Source: JAFRXK01 sp045603305 (GTDB taxonomy: Bacteria; Bacillota; Clostridia; Lachnospirales; Lachnospiraceae). From it: DNA of 59,631 nucleotides. The position numbers were made by a program, and so were the translations under genes. Location: positions 1 through 59,631 of the forward strand of contig JAZULV010000034.1 in the NCBI GenBank assembly GCA_045603305.1, written 5' to 3'. Positions within the stretch are counted from its first letter, which is position 1, and every line of letters begins with the position of its first letter. Below are positions 53,017-59,631 of the stretch, in pieces. The notes below the pieces were generated by a model that was not told the DNA's origin, made no database searches, and worked only from the letters and a program-made list of their open reading frames with translations.

Positions 53017-53051
53017 ATATTTATATTGTCTATGTCAATATTTATGTCTAT
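53017..53051. promoter_or_regulatory. Direct repeats upstream of the antitoxin gene, candidate operator
   Basis: ATATTTATATTGTCTAT (53017-53033) and ATATTTATGTCTAT (53038-53051) are close copies whose starts are 21 bases apart, two helical turns. They include a TTGACA on the minus strand (53032-53037 region) and fit an AbiEi-type autoregulatory site. Confidence 0.5.
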
Positions 53052-53193
53052 TGTATAACTATTATATGTCAGTAATCGTATGATTAATTATGTATATTTT
53101 CCCATCTATCTGATTTTATCAATCTGAAATTTAACTTACCATCTACCACCTTCAATCACTCTACACCATCCCCTGTCCCATAACCCTCCCATC

Positions 53194-53235
53194 AAAAAAA
53201 GCAGCCCCGCCACCTTCCGGCAACAGCACTGCTTT
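53194..53235 (-). terminator. Terminator of the methyltransferase gene
   Basis: AAAGCAG (53198-53204) and CTGCTTT (53229-53235) pair around a GC-rich interior, followed on the minus strand by seven T. The rest of the 288-base gap to the antitoxin gene holds its promoter region and nothing else recognisable. Confidence 0.8.
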
Positions 53236-53278
53236 ACTATCTATTATATCCTTTTTCACACTCTTATTTCTACACTTT

Positions 53279-53863
53279 TTACTTCCTCACTCCCGTCACC
53301 TGATACATCCTCTCATCCGACACCTTCACCACTACCTCAAGCTCCGGCTCAAACATTCCTGCAAGCTCATCTTCGCTTATTAGCCCCATGGACACTTTCT
53401 TTGCTACAGTGGAATGATGCTTATCAATCTGCGCTCTGCTCATTCCGTGGGCGATAGTCAATGTGCCGCCGGCTATTAACATACCGGCAAGGGTCTTAAC
53501 AATCCTCTCCTGCTCAGGAAAATGAGGAAAGGCATTGTATACCACTATACAATCAAACTTGTCCTCAAAGGTAAGCATTTCCACATCCCCGCATATAAAC
53601 TTTACATTCTCCTGAGGGAACTTGCTTTTGGCAATCTTAATCATTTCCGGTGAGATATCCACACCGGTTACGCTTGCAACATTCCGCTCTAAATAATCAG
53701 GTATCAGCACACCGGTGCCGCAGGCAACGTCCAGAACATTTACCCCTTCCTTCACTCCGGCGCCATCTAATATTTTATTGATTATCTCATCATTTCGTAT
53801 CATGTCCGCATCCCAGCCAGGAGCGAGCCTGTCGAAAAACTCTATTACATCTTTCTTATCCAT
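53279..53863 (-). CDS. Class I SAM-dependent methyltransferase
   Basis: A 194-residue methyltransferase. VLDVACGTGVLIPDYL is SAM motif I near residue 45, TGVDISPEMI follows as motif II, FDCIVVYNAFPHFPEQ as motif IV and GGTLTIAHGMSR as post-motif. The small size and short C-terminus suggest a small-molecule substrate; none can be named. ATG at 53863 follows TGAGG by six bases; an in-frame start four codons upstream is weaker. It lies downstream of ecfS in the same direction, so a link to the transported vitamin or its derivative is possible. It has its own terminator. Confidence 0.85.
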   Translation of the reverse strand: MDKKDVIEFFDRLAPGWDADMIRNDEIINKILDGAGVKEGVNVLDVACGTGVLIPDYLERNVASVTGVDISPEMIKIAKSKFPQENVKFICGDVEMLTFEDKFDCIVVYNAFPHFPEQERIVKTLAGMLIAGGTLTIAHGMSRAQIDKHHSTVAKKVSMGLISEDELAGMFEPELEVVVKVSDERMYQVTGVRK

Positions 53864-54011
53864 AAGTAACCTCATTATAAATATATCTTATGATACCAAC
53901 TCAAAAATACCTTTTGGTCTCAACATCATCTTATTATAACTTCTCCAAACCGCAGTTCAGAGAATGTATCTGATTTGGCATGTAGCTTTTCAGCCTATGC
54001 CTGTGACTATT

Positions 54012-54548
54012 TTAACTATTAGGATAACGCTTTGGTATCAGTCTGGCTTTCATAAGTGCCACCACAATAGCAGGAATAACCACCAGCTGAATTATAATTC
54101 CCGGCAGTCCTGTTACAAAGTAACTTGTTGCCCACGCAGTCATTGTAATGCTTCCCTTGGCGAAAATAAGTGCTTTGGCACAGCCGGCAATTATACGTCC
54201 AATAAGCATAGCAGCCACTAAACTGATATACAAATCTGCAAATACTTTCTTAGTATGTACAAGCTTCATCATTAATCCGGCAACGCATCCGTAAACCGCA
54301 CATTCAACTACCATTGGCGGCAGGTAAGCAACCGGTGGCATACTTGTAAAAAGTGAAGAAAGTATCGGTCCGGCAACGCCGCAGAGCAGTCCGTACTGCC
54401 AGCCGCATATCAAACCACAAAGCAACACCGGAATGTGCATAGGAAGGTAAATAGAACCTGCATTTGGAATCGCATGAAACGCCTGTGGAAGCACCACACA
54501 TAAAGCAATACACACCGCACAAAGAATTGATTTTTTAACTGTTGACAT
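54012..54548 (-). CDS. ECF transporter S component, substrate unknown
   Basis: A 178-residue integral membrane protein with five to six helices. IYLPMHIPVLLCGLICG near residue 35 and GPILSSLFTSMPP are the pattern of the ECF_trnsprt S-component family. It binds one vitamin or related micronutrient and docks on the EcfA1-A2-T module encoded directly upstream. The sequence does not reveal the substrate; pantothenate, pyridoxine, queuosine precursor or hydroxyethylthiazole types are all open. AGAGGGG precedes the ATG. An 89-base gap follows ecfT, with a methyltransferase gene next. Confidence 0.85.
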   Translation of the reverse strand: MSTVKKSILCAVCIALCVVLPQAFHAIPNAGSIYLPMHIPVLLCGLICGWQYGLLCGVAGPILSSLFTSMPPVAYLPPMVVECAVYGCVAGLMMKLVHTKKVFADLYISLVAAMLIGRIIAGCAKALIFAKGSITMTAWATSYFVTGLPGIIIQLVVIPAIVVALMKARLIPKRYPNS

Positions 54549-54637
54549 AAAATTTCCCCTCTCATATCCTATAGTAAATTGATAATAACTAAAACAACAA
54601 ACTCACATTTGGCTACATTTATCACGTTGGCATTATC

Positions 54638-55426
54638 TTATATTAATATCTGTATCACGCATAAACCGGCACAAATCATAAGTGCCGCTATGTCTTTAAT
54701 TTCCGGTTTAATAAACCTGACACCGCTGTTATAAACATCGGCTCTGTAACCTCTGGCTTCCATCGCCATTGACAGTTCGTCGGCACGTCTGAATGCAGCT
54801 ATAAATACCGGTATTATCAGAGGCATTACAGCCTTTGCCTTGTCCCTAAGCTTCCTGCTGTCAAACCGGGCACCTCTTGCCATCTGCGCCTTGCGAATCA
54901 TGTCCGTTTCCTCAAATAAAGTAGGAATGAACTGAATTGCTACCGACATAATCATCGCAATCTGCTCCGTCGGAACTTTTAATAACTGCAAAGGTGACAA
55001 CAGTGTGCTAATTGCATCAGTCAGTGCCAGCGGCGTGGTTGTCACCGTTAAAATGTTACTGATAATTAGCGCAAATACCACACAAACAACCACATGAAGT
55101 CCCTGCATCAGCCCCTTATATGAAGGCTGAAATATCCAGAATCTTACCCAGGGTTCCTCCGATGAAAAGAAACAAATATTCATAAATAAAATAATTAAAA
55201 AGAACCATTTTAGACGCATTACCGAGGCCAGTGCAGTAAATATATTTATTTTTGAAACAAGCAGTACTGCTCCTAAAAACAGCACCAGTATGCAATAGCC
55301 TGCCACGCTGTCAGTAAAAATCACAGCCACCAGCAGAATAATCATTGCTATAATTTTTACACCTGCATTCAGCCTGTAAATTACCGAATCTCCGGGCTGA
55401 TACATTCCAACAGGAAGTTGATTCAT
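54638..55426 (-). CDS. ecfT: ECF transporter T component
   Basis: A 262-residue membrane scaffold that links the two ATPases to the S component. It has about five helices and two Ala-Arg-Gly signatures typical of EcfT: RKAQMARGARFD and SMAMEARGYRAD, which contact the ATPases. Its start overlaps ecfA2 by four bases (ATGA). The N-terminus QLPVGMYQPGDSVIYRLNAG is family-typical. It acts only with EcfA1 and EcfA2 from this operon or with shared S components. Confidence 0.93.
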   Translation of the reverse strand: MNQLPVGMYQPGDSVIYRLNAGVKIIAMIILLVAVIFTDSVAGYCILVLFLGAVLLVSKINIFTALASVMRLKWFFLIILFMNICFFSSEEPWVRFWIFQPSYKGLMQGLHVVVCVVFALIISNILTVTTTPLALTDAISTLLSPLQLLKVPTEQIAMIMSVAIQFIPTLFEETDMIRKAQMARGARFDSRKLRDKAKAVMPLIIPVFIAAFRRADELSMAMEARGYRADVYNSGVRFIKPEIKDIAALMICAGLCVIQILI

Positions 55427-56280
55427 AAACTTTCTCTCCTTCCTATTTTCTTCATGTATTCTAAAAGCTCTGTATAGCGTATGGTATCTTTAGGAACTTC
55501 AAATCCACGCTCTCTCAAAAGCTCAGTAATCTCCCTAACCTGCCCTGCTCCAAGTCCGTTTTCTTTAAGTCCGTCATAGTCTGAAAAGACTTCCTTTGCC
55601 GAACCATCGTTAATAAGTTCCCCATCCTTTAACACAAGAATTCTTCCGGCATATTCTGACAAAGCATCTGCATTGTGGGAAATCATTATAATGGTGACGC
55701 CTTTATTATTTAACTCGGTGATAAACCTCAAAAAAGCATCCCTTCCCAGTGGGTCGAGTCCGGCAATCGGTTCATCCAAAATAAGAATGCTTGGCTTAGC
55801 CGCAAGAATCCCTGCAATGGCAATCCTTCGCTTCTGCCCGCCTGAAAAACTAAGTGGTGATAAATCTTTGACTTCATCATAGTTAAAGCCCACCATTTCA
55901 AGTGCTTCCTTAACAGCCTGCCCTACCTTCTCCTGACTCCAGCCAAAGTGTTTAAGCCCAAAGGCAACGTCTCTTTCCACGGTAGTTTCAAAGAGCTGGC
56001 ACTCCGGATACTGAAAGACCACACCCACTCTCTGCCTTAAAATATTTCTATCGTAGCCTGAAGCATTTATATCAAAGTTATCTACTAGCACCTGTCCTGT
56101 AACCGGTTTTATAAGCCCGGCAATCAACTGAATAAATGTTGACTTTCCACAGCCGGTCTGCCCCATTATGCCAACAAAATCGCCGTCTTCAATTTTTAGT
56201 GATATGTTTTTTAACGCAGGGGTAGCGTAACCGGTGCCCGGCGCATATGTGTAAGATACATTTTTTAATTCAACTGACAT
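55423..56280 (-). CDS. ecfA2: ECF transporter ATPase A2
   Basis: A 285-residue ABC ATPase. GQTGCGKSTFIQL (Walker A, about residue 40), QYPECQLFE (Q-loop with the ECF-type groove sequence), LSFSGGQKRRIAIAG (signature) and ILILDEPIAGLDP (Walker B) are all present, and SHNAD carries the H-loop. The QxPExQLFE form distinguishes EcfA2 from EcfA1. It overlaps ecfA1 by 16 bases and ecfT by 4, indicating tight coupling. Confidence 0.94.
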   Translation of the reverse strand: MSVELKNVSYTYAPGTGYATPALKNISLKIEDGDFVGIMGQTGCGKSTFIQLIAGLIKPVTGQVLVDNFDINASGYDRNILRQRVGVVFQYPECQLFETTVERDVAFGLKHFGWSQEKVGQAVKEALEMVGFNYDEVKDLSPLSFSGGQKRRIAIAGILAAKPSILILDEPIAGLDPLGRDAFLRFITELNNKGVTIIMISHNADALSEYAGRILVLKDGELINDGSAKEVFSDYDGLKENGLGAGQVREITELLRERGFEVPKDTIRYTELLEYMKKIGRRESL

Positions 56281-57107
56281 AACGCCTCCACCAACTCCTC
56301 ATTTGTCAAAGGACATACCGGCAAGTCAATGCCTTCCTTCTTCAAATCATAGTATGCTTTTACTGCTAACGGCGGGTTAAGTCCGGTTCTTGCCAAAAGC
56401 TCCAAATCCTTAAATACATCCCTTGGAGCTCCTTCTCCCAACACCTGTCCGTCATGCACCAGTATTACTCTGTCAGCAGAAATTGCTTCTTCAATATAAT
56501 GCGATATCATAATGATGGTCTTGCCCTGCTTATGTAACCTGCTGATTACATCAAGAACCTCTTTTCTTCCTCTAGGATCTAACATCGCAGTTGCTTCATC
56601 AAAAATCATAATGTCAGGATTAACAGCAAGTACACCGGCAATAGCAATTCTCTGCTTCTGCCCGCCGGAAAGCAGCTGGGGCGAACGCTTCTCAAAACCT
56701 TCCATACCGACTGCTTTCAACGCCTCTGAAATTCTTTTTGGTATTTCTTTGCGTGAAAATCCAAAATTACGAAGTCCAAAGGCGATATCTTCTTCAACAA
56801 TTGATGACACAAACTGATTGTCCGGATTCTGAAAAACCATGCCACAGTTTTTGCGAATGTTCCAAACATTCACGTTATTGCCGGCATCCAGACCAGCTAC
56901 TATAAGCTCGCCCTGCTGAACTTTTATCAAAGCGTTTATATGACGGGCAAGGGTCGATTTACCACAGCCGTTATGGCCCAAAATCGCCACAAATTCGCCT
57001 TTTTTAACCTGCATTGATAAATTATCAAGGGACCGGCAAGAACTGCCCTCAAATTCGTAGGAATGGGTCAGATTCTTTGCGTCAATTATGTTCATATCTT
57101 TACTCAT
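56265..57107 (-). CDS. ecfA1: ECF transporter ATPase A1
   Basis: A 280-residue ABC ATPase. GHNGCGKSTLARHINAL (Walker A), FQNPDNQFVSSIVEEDI (Q-loop, the EcfA1-type form), LLSGGQKQRIAIAG (signature) and IMIFDEATAMLDP (Walker B with Glu) are visible; SHYIEEA has the H-loop His. It is the first gene of the operon, preceded by a 219-base region with three stem-loops. GGGGAAG lies eight bases before the ATG. An ATG four codons in is also possible. Confidence 0.94.
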   Translation of the reverse strand: MSKDMNIIDAKNLTHSYEFEGSSCRSLDNLSMQVKKGEFVAILGHNGCGKSTLARHINALIKVQQGELIVAGLDAGNNVNVWNIRKNCGMVFQNPDNQFVSSIVEEDIAFGLRNFGFSRKEIPKRISEALKAVGMEGFEKRSPQLLSGGQKQRIAIAGVLAVNPDIMIFDEATAMLDPRGRKEVLDVISRLHKQGKTIIMISHYIEEAISADRVILVHDGQVLGEGAPRDVFKDLELLARTGLNPPLAVKAYYDLKKEGIDLPVCPLTNEELVEALCQLN

Positions 57108-57203
57108 ATAATAATCTTCCCCTTTCCACAGCTTAATTCTCTAACAGTTTATCAGACTAATTTGCAAAAACAAGCCTCCCTAGGGGATATATTTTTGCAT
57201 AAT

Positions 57204-57279
57204 AAAAAGCCTATCCGTTAAAGATAAGCGTTACTAACCATATTTTAAAATGGCGGAGTGCTTATCGTAACACTCCGCC
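57204..57279 (-). promoter_or_regulatory. Tandem stem-loops upstream of the ECF operon, candidate attenuator
   Basis: On the minus strand GGCGGAGTG pairs with CACTCCGCC (57252-57279) around a ten-base loop. Then GCTTATC pairs with GGATAGGC-type bases (57209-57215 with 57223-57229) and is followed by TTTTTATT, a terminator about 100 bases before ecfA1. The GATAAGC in the first loop and arm (57260-57266) is complementary to the left arm of the terminator (57223-57229), so an alternative fold could break it. It may be an attenuator for the ECF operon, or just two terminators for the nitroreductase. Confidence 0.5.
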
Positions 57280-57284
57280 GAAAG

Positions 57285-57317
57285 CCTAATCGGTTTGAGC
57301 AAATATGCTTGATTAGG
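57285..57317 (-). terminator. Hairpin after the nitroreductase gene
   Basis: CCTAATC (57285-57291) and GATTAGG (57311-57317) form a 7-bp stem with an additional GAGC/GCTT pairing inside. It starts 10 bases after the stop and is the first of three consecutive stem-loops. Confidence 0.55.
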
Positions 57318-57326
57318 TCTGTATTA

Positions 57327-57866
57327 TCAATAAAATCTCACTACTTCATCCAACTCTCTTCTCTTAGGCTTCTCAGGCTCAATATCACGATACCCAAGCG
57401 CAATAACTGCAACAACCTCTTCGCTCTCAGGAATATCAAGAATTCTTCTCAATGCAAGCTCGTCACGAATACCCATTATAAGAGTATCCAGCCCTAAATC
57501 TCTGGCTCTTAAAATAAGGTTCTCATTCTGAAGCCCTAAGTCGTAAGCGCCCCATTCATCACCAAGTTCATTAACTGCGCTTCCATCCCTTTCAAACCCG
57601 GCACGCTTCTTCTCAAAGGTAGTAACGATTAATGCTGGTGCGTTCTTACAGTTGTTCTGATTAAATGCAGGCAGACAGTTTTCTTTTACCTCAAGAAGCT
57701 TGTCCTCTGAAATAACTGCATAATAGCGGCCTGTCTGGGAATTCTTCCATGACGGTGCCTGCTGGGCAGCCTTAATCAACTCAACTATAGTTTCTTTACT
57801 AACTTCCGTATTCTCTTTATATTTTCTAATGCTTCTGCGCTCTTCTATTAACTGTGTAAACTCCAT
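57327..57866 (-). CDS. Nitroreductase-family flavoprotein
   Basis: A 179-residue FMN-dependent NAD(P)H oxidoreductase. The N-terminus EERRSIRKYKENTEVSKE, followed by AAQQAPSWKNSQTGRYY, binds the FMN phosphate and is diagnostic. Later GLDTLIMGIRDE and VVAVIALGYRD complete the fold. Natural substrates of such enzymes range from quinones to nitro compounds, and none can be assigned. GGGAGG is followed by the ATG. It is convergent with nothing; upstream is the divergent substrate-binding protein gene with about 190 bases of shared promoter DNA. Confidence 0.92.
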   Translation of the reverse strand: MEFTQLIEERRSIRKYKENTEVSKETIVELIKAAQQAPSWKNSQTGRYYAVISEDKLLEVKENCLPAFNQNNCKNAPALIVTTFEKKRAGFERDGSAVNELGDEWGAYDLGLQNENLILRARDLGLDTLIMGIRDELALRRILDIPESEEVVAVIALGYRDIEPEKPKRRELDEVVRFY

Positions 57867-58066
57867 CTATATATCCTCCCAAATTCACTGAACATAATTA
57901 TATCATGCTTTATATATCTTTTCATCAATAACTTTAAGAATATTAAATTTGCGATTAAATTTGATCCTGGCAAGTATTACTCCGATACATATACGTTGAT
58001 TATTGCACTTTCACATCCGGTTTAACTATAACATATAATAAACCAAATCCTAATATGAGGTTTATA

Positions 58067-59065
58067 ATGAAAAGAATCCTCTCACTACTTTTAGTATCAG
58101 TAATGATATTATCCTGCACTCTTATGGCAGGCTGCAACAAGTCAGACTCTGACCTCACAAAAATAACCTTAAGTGAGGTTGCCCATTCTATCTTCTATGC
58201 ACCACAGTATGCGGCAATAGAACTTGGGTACTTTGAAGATGAGGGTATTGAACTTACTCTAATCAATGACGGTGGTGCAGATAACGTAATGACTTCTCTT
58301 ATTTCCGGCGATGCGGACATAGGTTTCATGGGCTCTGAAGCTTCTATTTACGTGTATTCTGAGGGAAATGAAGACTACGCAGTAAACTTTGCACAGTTGA
58401 CCCAGAGAGCCGGTAATTTCCTTGTTTCAAGAGAGCCTATTGAAAACTTTGACTGGAGTATGTTAATTGACAAGAATGTGCTTGGTGGCCGTGATGGCGG
58501 TATGCCGGAGATGGTTTTCGAGTATATTCTTATGGAAAATGGTATCGACCCTGACACTGATGTAAATATCGATAAAAGCATTAATTTCGGCCTTACTGCT
58601 GCAGCATTTACCGGTGGTGACGCTGATTTCACAGTAGAGTTCGAGCCTTTCGCTACTGCTCTTGAGATGGAAGGTGAAGGTTACATTGTGGCTTCACTCG
58701 GTGTTGACTCAGGTTATGTTCCTTACACCTCTTACTGTGCATTAAAGAGCTACTATGCAGACAATGAAGATGTTATTCAGGGCTTCACCAACGCAATCCA
58801 GAAAGGCTTAGACTATGTCAATTCCCATACCTCTGAAGAAATTGCAACCGTAATCTCTCCACAGTTTGCTGAAACTGATGTCGAGACTATCACAACAATA
58901 GTTGAGCGTTATAAATCACAGGATACCTGGAAGGCTGATACTGTATTCGAAAAAGAAAGCTTCGACCATCTTCAGGATATTCTTATAATGAATGACAGCC
59001 TTACTGAAAAAGTGCCTTACAATGATTTAGTTACAGCTTTTTATTCAAAAGAAGCTATAAAATAA
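58067..59065 (+). CDS. NMT1/SsuA-type ABC substrate-binding lipoprotein
   Basis: A 332-residue lipoprotein. MKRILSLLLVSVMILSCTLM followed by AGC is a type II signal peptide with lipobox LMAGC. The mature domain starts ITLSEVAHSIFYAPQYAAIE, then LGYFEDEGIELTLI and SGDADIGFMGSEA, the pattern of periplasmic-binding proteins for aliphatic sulphonates, nitrate or thiamine precursors. Such proteins deliver ligand to an ABC permease and ATPase, but none is encoded next to it here. The ATG at 58067 lies six bases after TGAGG; the upstream in-frame ATG overlaps that site. A TATAAT box is at about 58034, and a terminator follows the gene. Confidence 0.88.
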   Translation: MKRILSLLLVSVMILSCTLMAGCNKSDSDLTKITLSEVAHSIFYAPQYAAIELGYFEDEGIELTLINDGGADNVMTSLISGDADIGFMGSEASIYVYSEGNEDYAVNFAQLTQRAGNFLVSREPIENFDWSMLIDKNVLGGRDGGMPEMVFEYILMENGIDPDTDVNIDKSINFGLTAAAFTGGDADFTVEFEPFATALEMEGEGYIVASLGVDSGYVPYTSYCALKSYYADNEDVIQGFTNAIQKGLDYVNSHTSEEIATVISPQFAETDVETITTIVERYKSQDTWKADTVFEKESFDHLQDILIMNDSLTEKVPYNDLVTAFYSKEAIK

Positions 59066-59116
59066 TAATTTCACTTTAGAAAAATCTCCTTTTTACCTCA
59101 TAACTATATAAACTGT

Positions 59117-59149
59117 AAAAACAGCCCACCGCTATGGTGGACTGTTTTT
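59117..59149. terminator. Bidirectional terminator between convergent genes
   Basis: AAAAACAG with CTGTTTTT and an inner CCACC with GGTGG make a near-perfect stem with T-runs on both strands. It serves the substrate-binding protein gene and the convergent CBM6-like gene. Confidence 0.9.
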
Positions 59150-59172
59150 GTAACATAAAAAAATATTATAAT

Positions 59173-59631
59173 TTACTCTTCAATATATACAAGCCTGAAC
59201 CAGTTGAGATTATATCCTCCGTCATCTGCATATACCGTTAATACATGAGTACCTTCTGTAAGATAAAACTCTGTTCCATGAACTGTATTAAAGGTTGTCC
59301 ATGAACCGGTATTGTTTGTATTACAGCTTGCTATTGTGGTATCATTCTCTCTTAGGCTTAATACTCTTGAACCCAGGCTGTTTTTAGCTGCACGCACATC
59401 AAATCGGTATATACCGGCCTTAGTAACATTTACTGTGTAAACCATATAATCGTCAGCATCAATGTTACTCAGTACATCTGTACCCTGGTCATATGTACCT
59501 CTTAATGTTACTCCGTACATTGAATCGTAATCTTCCGCTTCAATATGAATGTCATATTCTGATTCAAATGGATCAATTGCAGGAACCTCTGGTTCTTCAC
59601 CTTCCTCTATAAATACCAGCTTATACCAGTT
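59173..59631 (-). CDS. CBM6-like secreted protein, 5' end outside window
   Basis: The frame is open from base 59631 to the stop at 59173, giving the last 152 residues of a larger protein. Most of it is one jelly-roll carbohydrate-binding module of CBM6 type: IEAEDYDSMYGVTL, YMVYTVNVTKAGIYRFDVRA, TGSWTTFNT and VLTVYADDGGYNLNWFRLVYIEE in part. At the window edge, NWYKLVFIEE is the end of a preceding copy, so the module is tandemly repeated, with a Glu/Pro-rich linker between. Such C-terminal modules usually target secreted glycoside hydrolases or adhesins to polysaccharide. The catalytic part lies outside this window. Confidence 0.75.
   Translation of the reverse strand, partial: NWYKLVFIEEGEEPEVPAIDPFESEYDIHIEAEDYDSMYGVTLRGTYDQGTDVLSNIDADDYMVYTVNVTKAGIYRFDVRAAKNSLGSRVLSLRENDTTIASCNTNNTGSWTTFNTVHGTEFYLTEGTHVLTVYADDGGYNLNWFRLVYIEE

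Noticed and set aside
57867..58066. TPP riboswitch upstream of the NMT1-type binding protein
   Set aside because: None of the conserved THI-box sequences (CTGAGA, ACCTGATCTGGATAATGC-like) is present.

Overview
This window looks like the chromosome of a low-GC, Gram-positive obligate anaerobe, most likely a member of the Lachnospiraceae (Clostridia). That is an inference from several things: strong GGAGG ribosome-binding sites with frequent TTG and GTG starts; a single-chain pyruvate:ferredoxin oxidoreductase; a class B sortase with an xPxTG-type substrate; DUF5685 and YwqG-type genes; and a gene order (ftsK, murE, murF, priA, def, fmt, rsmB, rlmN, prpC, prkC, rsgA, rpe, thiN) familiar from Firmicutes. 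No rRNA, tRNA, CRISPR array, prophage or transposase is visible. All but four recognised genes are on the minus strand.

Region by region, from the right end because most transcription runs right to left. 59631-57100: the end of a CBM6-like secreted protein, an NMT1/SsuA-type lipoprotein with no transporter beside it, and a nitroreductase. 57107-54012: a complete ECF vitamin transporter (ecfA1, ecfA2, ecfT and an S component of unknown substrate), preceded by tandem stem-loops that could form an attenuator. 53863-49141: a small-molecule methyltransferase, then a defence patch made of an AbiEi-type antitoxin whose toxin gene is reduced to 16 codons, followed by a compact HTH, vsr, C5-methyltransferase and HpaII-like nuclease operon. 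49010-43012: Nudix, secreted nuclease, aldo/keto reductase, NlpC/P60 hydrolase, and a trio of a membrane zinc-ribbon protein, DUF5685 and a Cys-tailed J protein. 42861-39269: a surface cluster with a highly expressed-looking sortase substrate, divergent srtB, a lipoprotein, a membrane-anchored acidic protein and a 41-residue peptide. 39170-34308: oxidoreductase, GH13 glycosidase, SPOR amidase and greA. 34247-30697: PAP2 phosphatase, a second MurE-like ligase and a GT2 glycosyltransferase. 30362-24620: transketolase and PFOR, each with its own promoter. 24465-1: the long housekeeping run for envelope synthesis, replication restart, translation start and end maturation, Ser/Thr kinase signalling and cofactor metabolism.

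The parts work together mainly as cell-envelope and growth control. MurD, MurE, MurF and FtsK build and divide the wall. PrkC, with four PASTA domains, and its phosphatase PrpC sense it. RsgA, RlmN, RsmB, Def and Fmt tune translation. The SPOR amidase, NlpC/P60 enzyme and sortase remodel the surface.

The best candidate for something undescribed is the surface cluster at 39269-42861. Its 41-residue peptide and the adjacent membrane protein end in the same C-terminal sequence (13 of 14 residues identical), yet their codons differ mostly at silent positions. Other leads are a 14-bp hairpin touching the murE ribosome-binding site, possible alternative pairing upstream of the ECF operon, palindromic repeats that share an 'acttcg...caggcg' loop core, and the decayed AbiEii gene.
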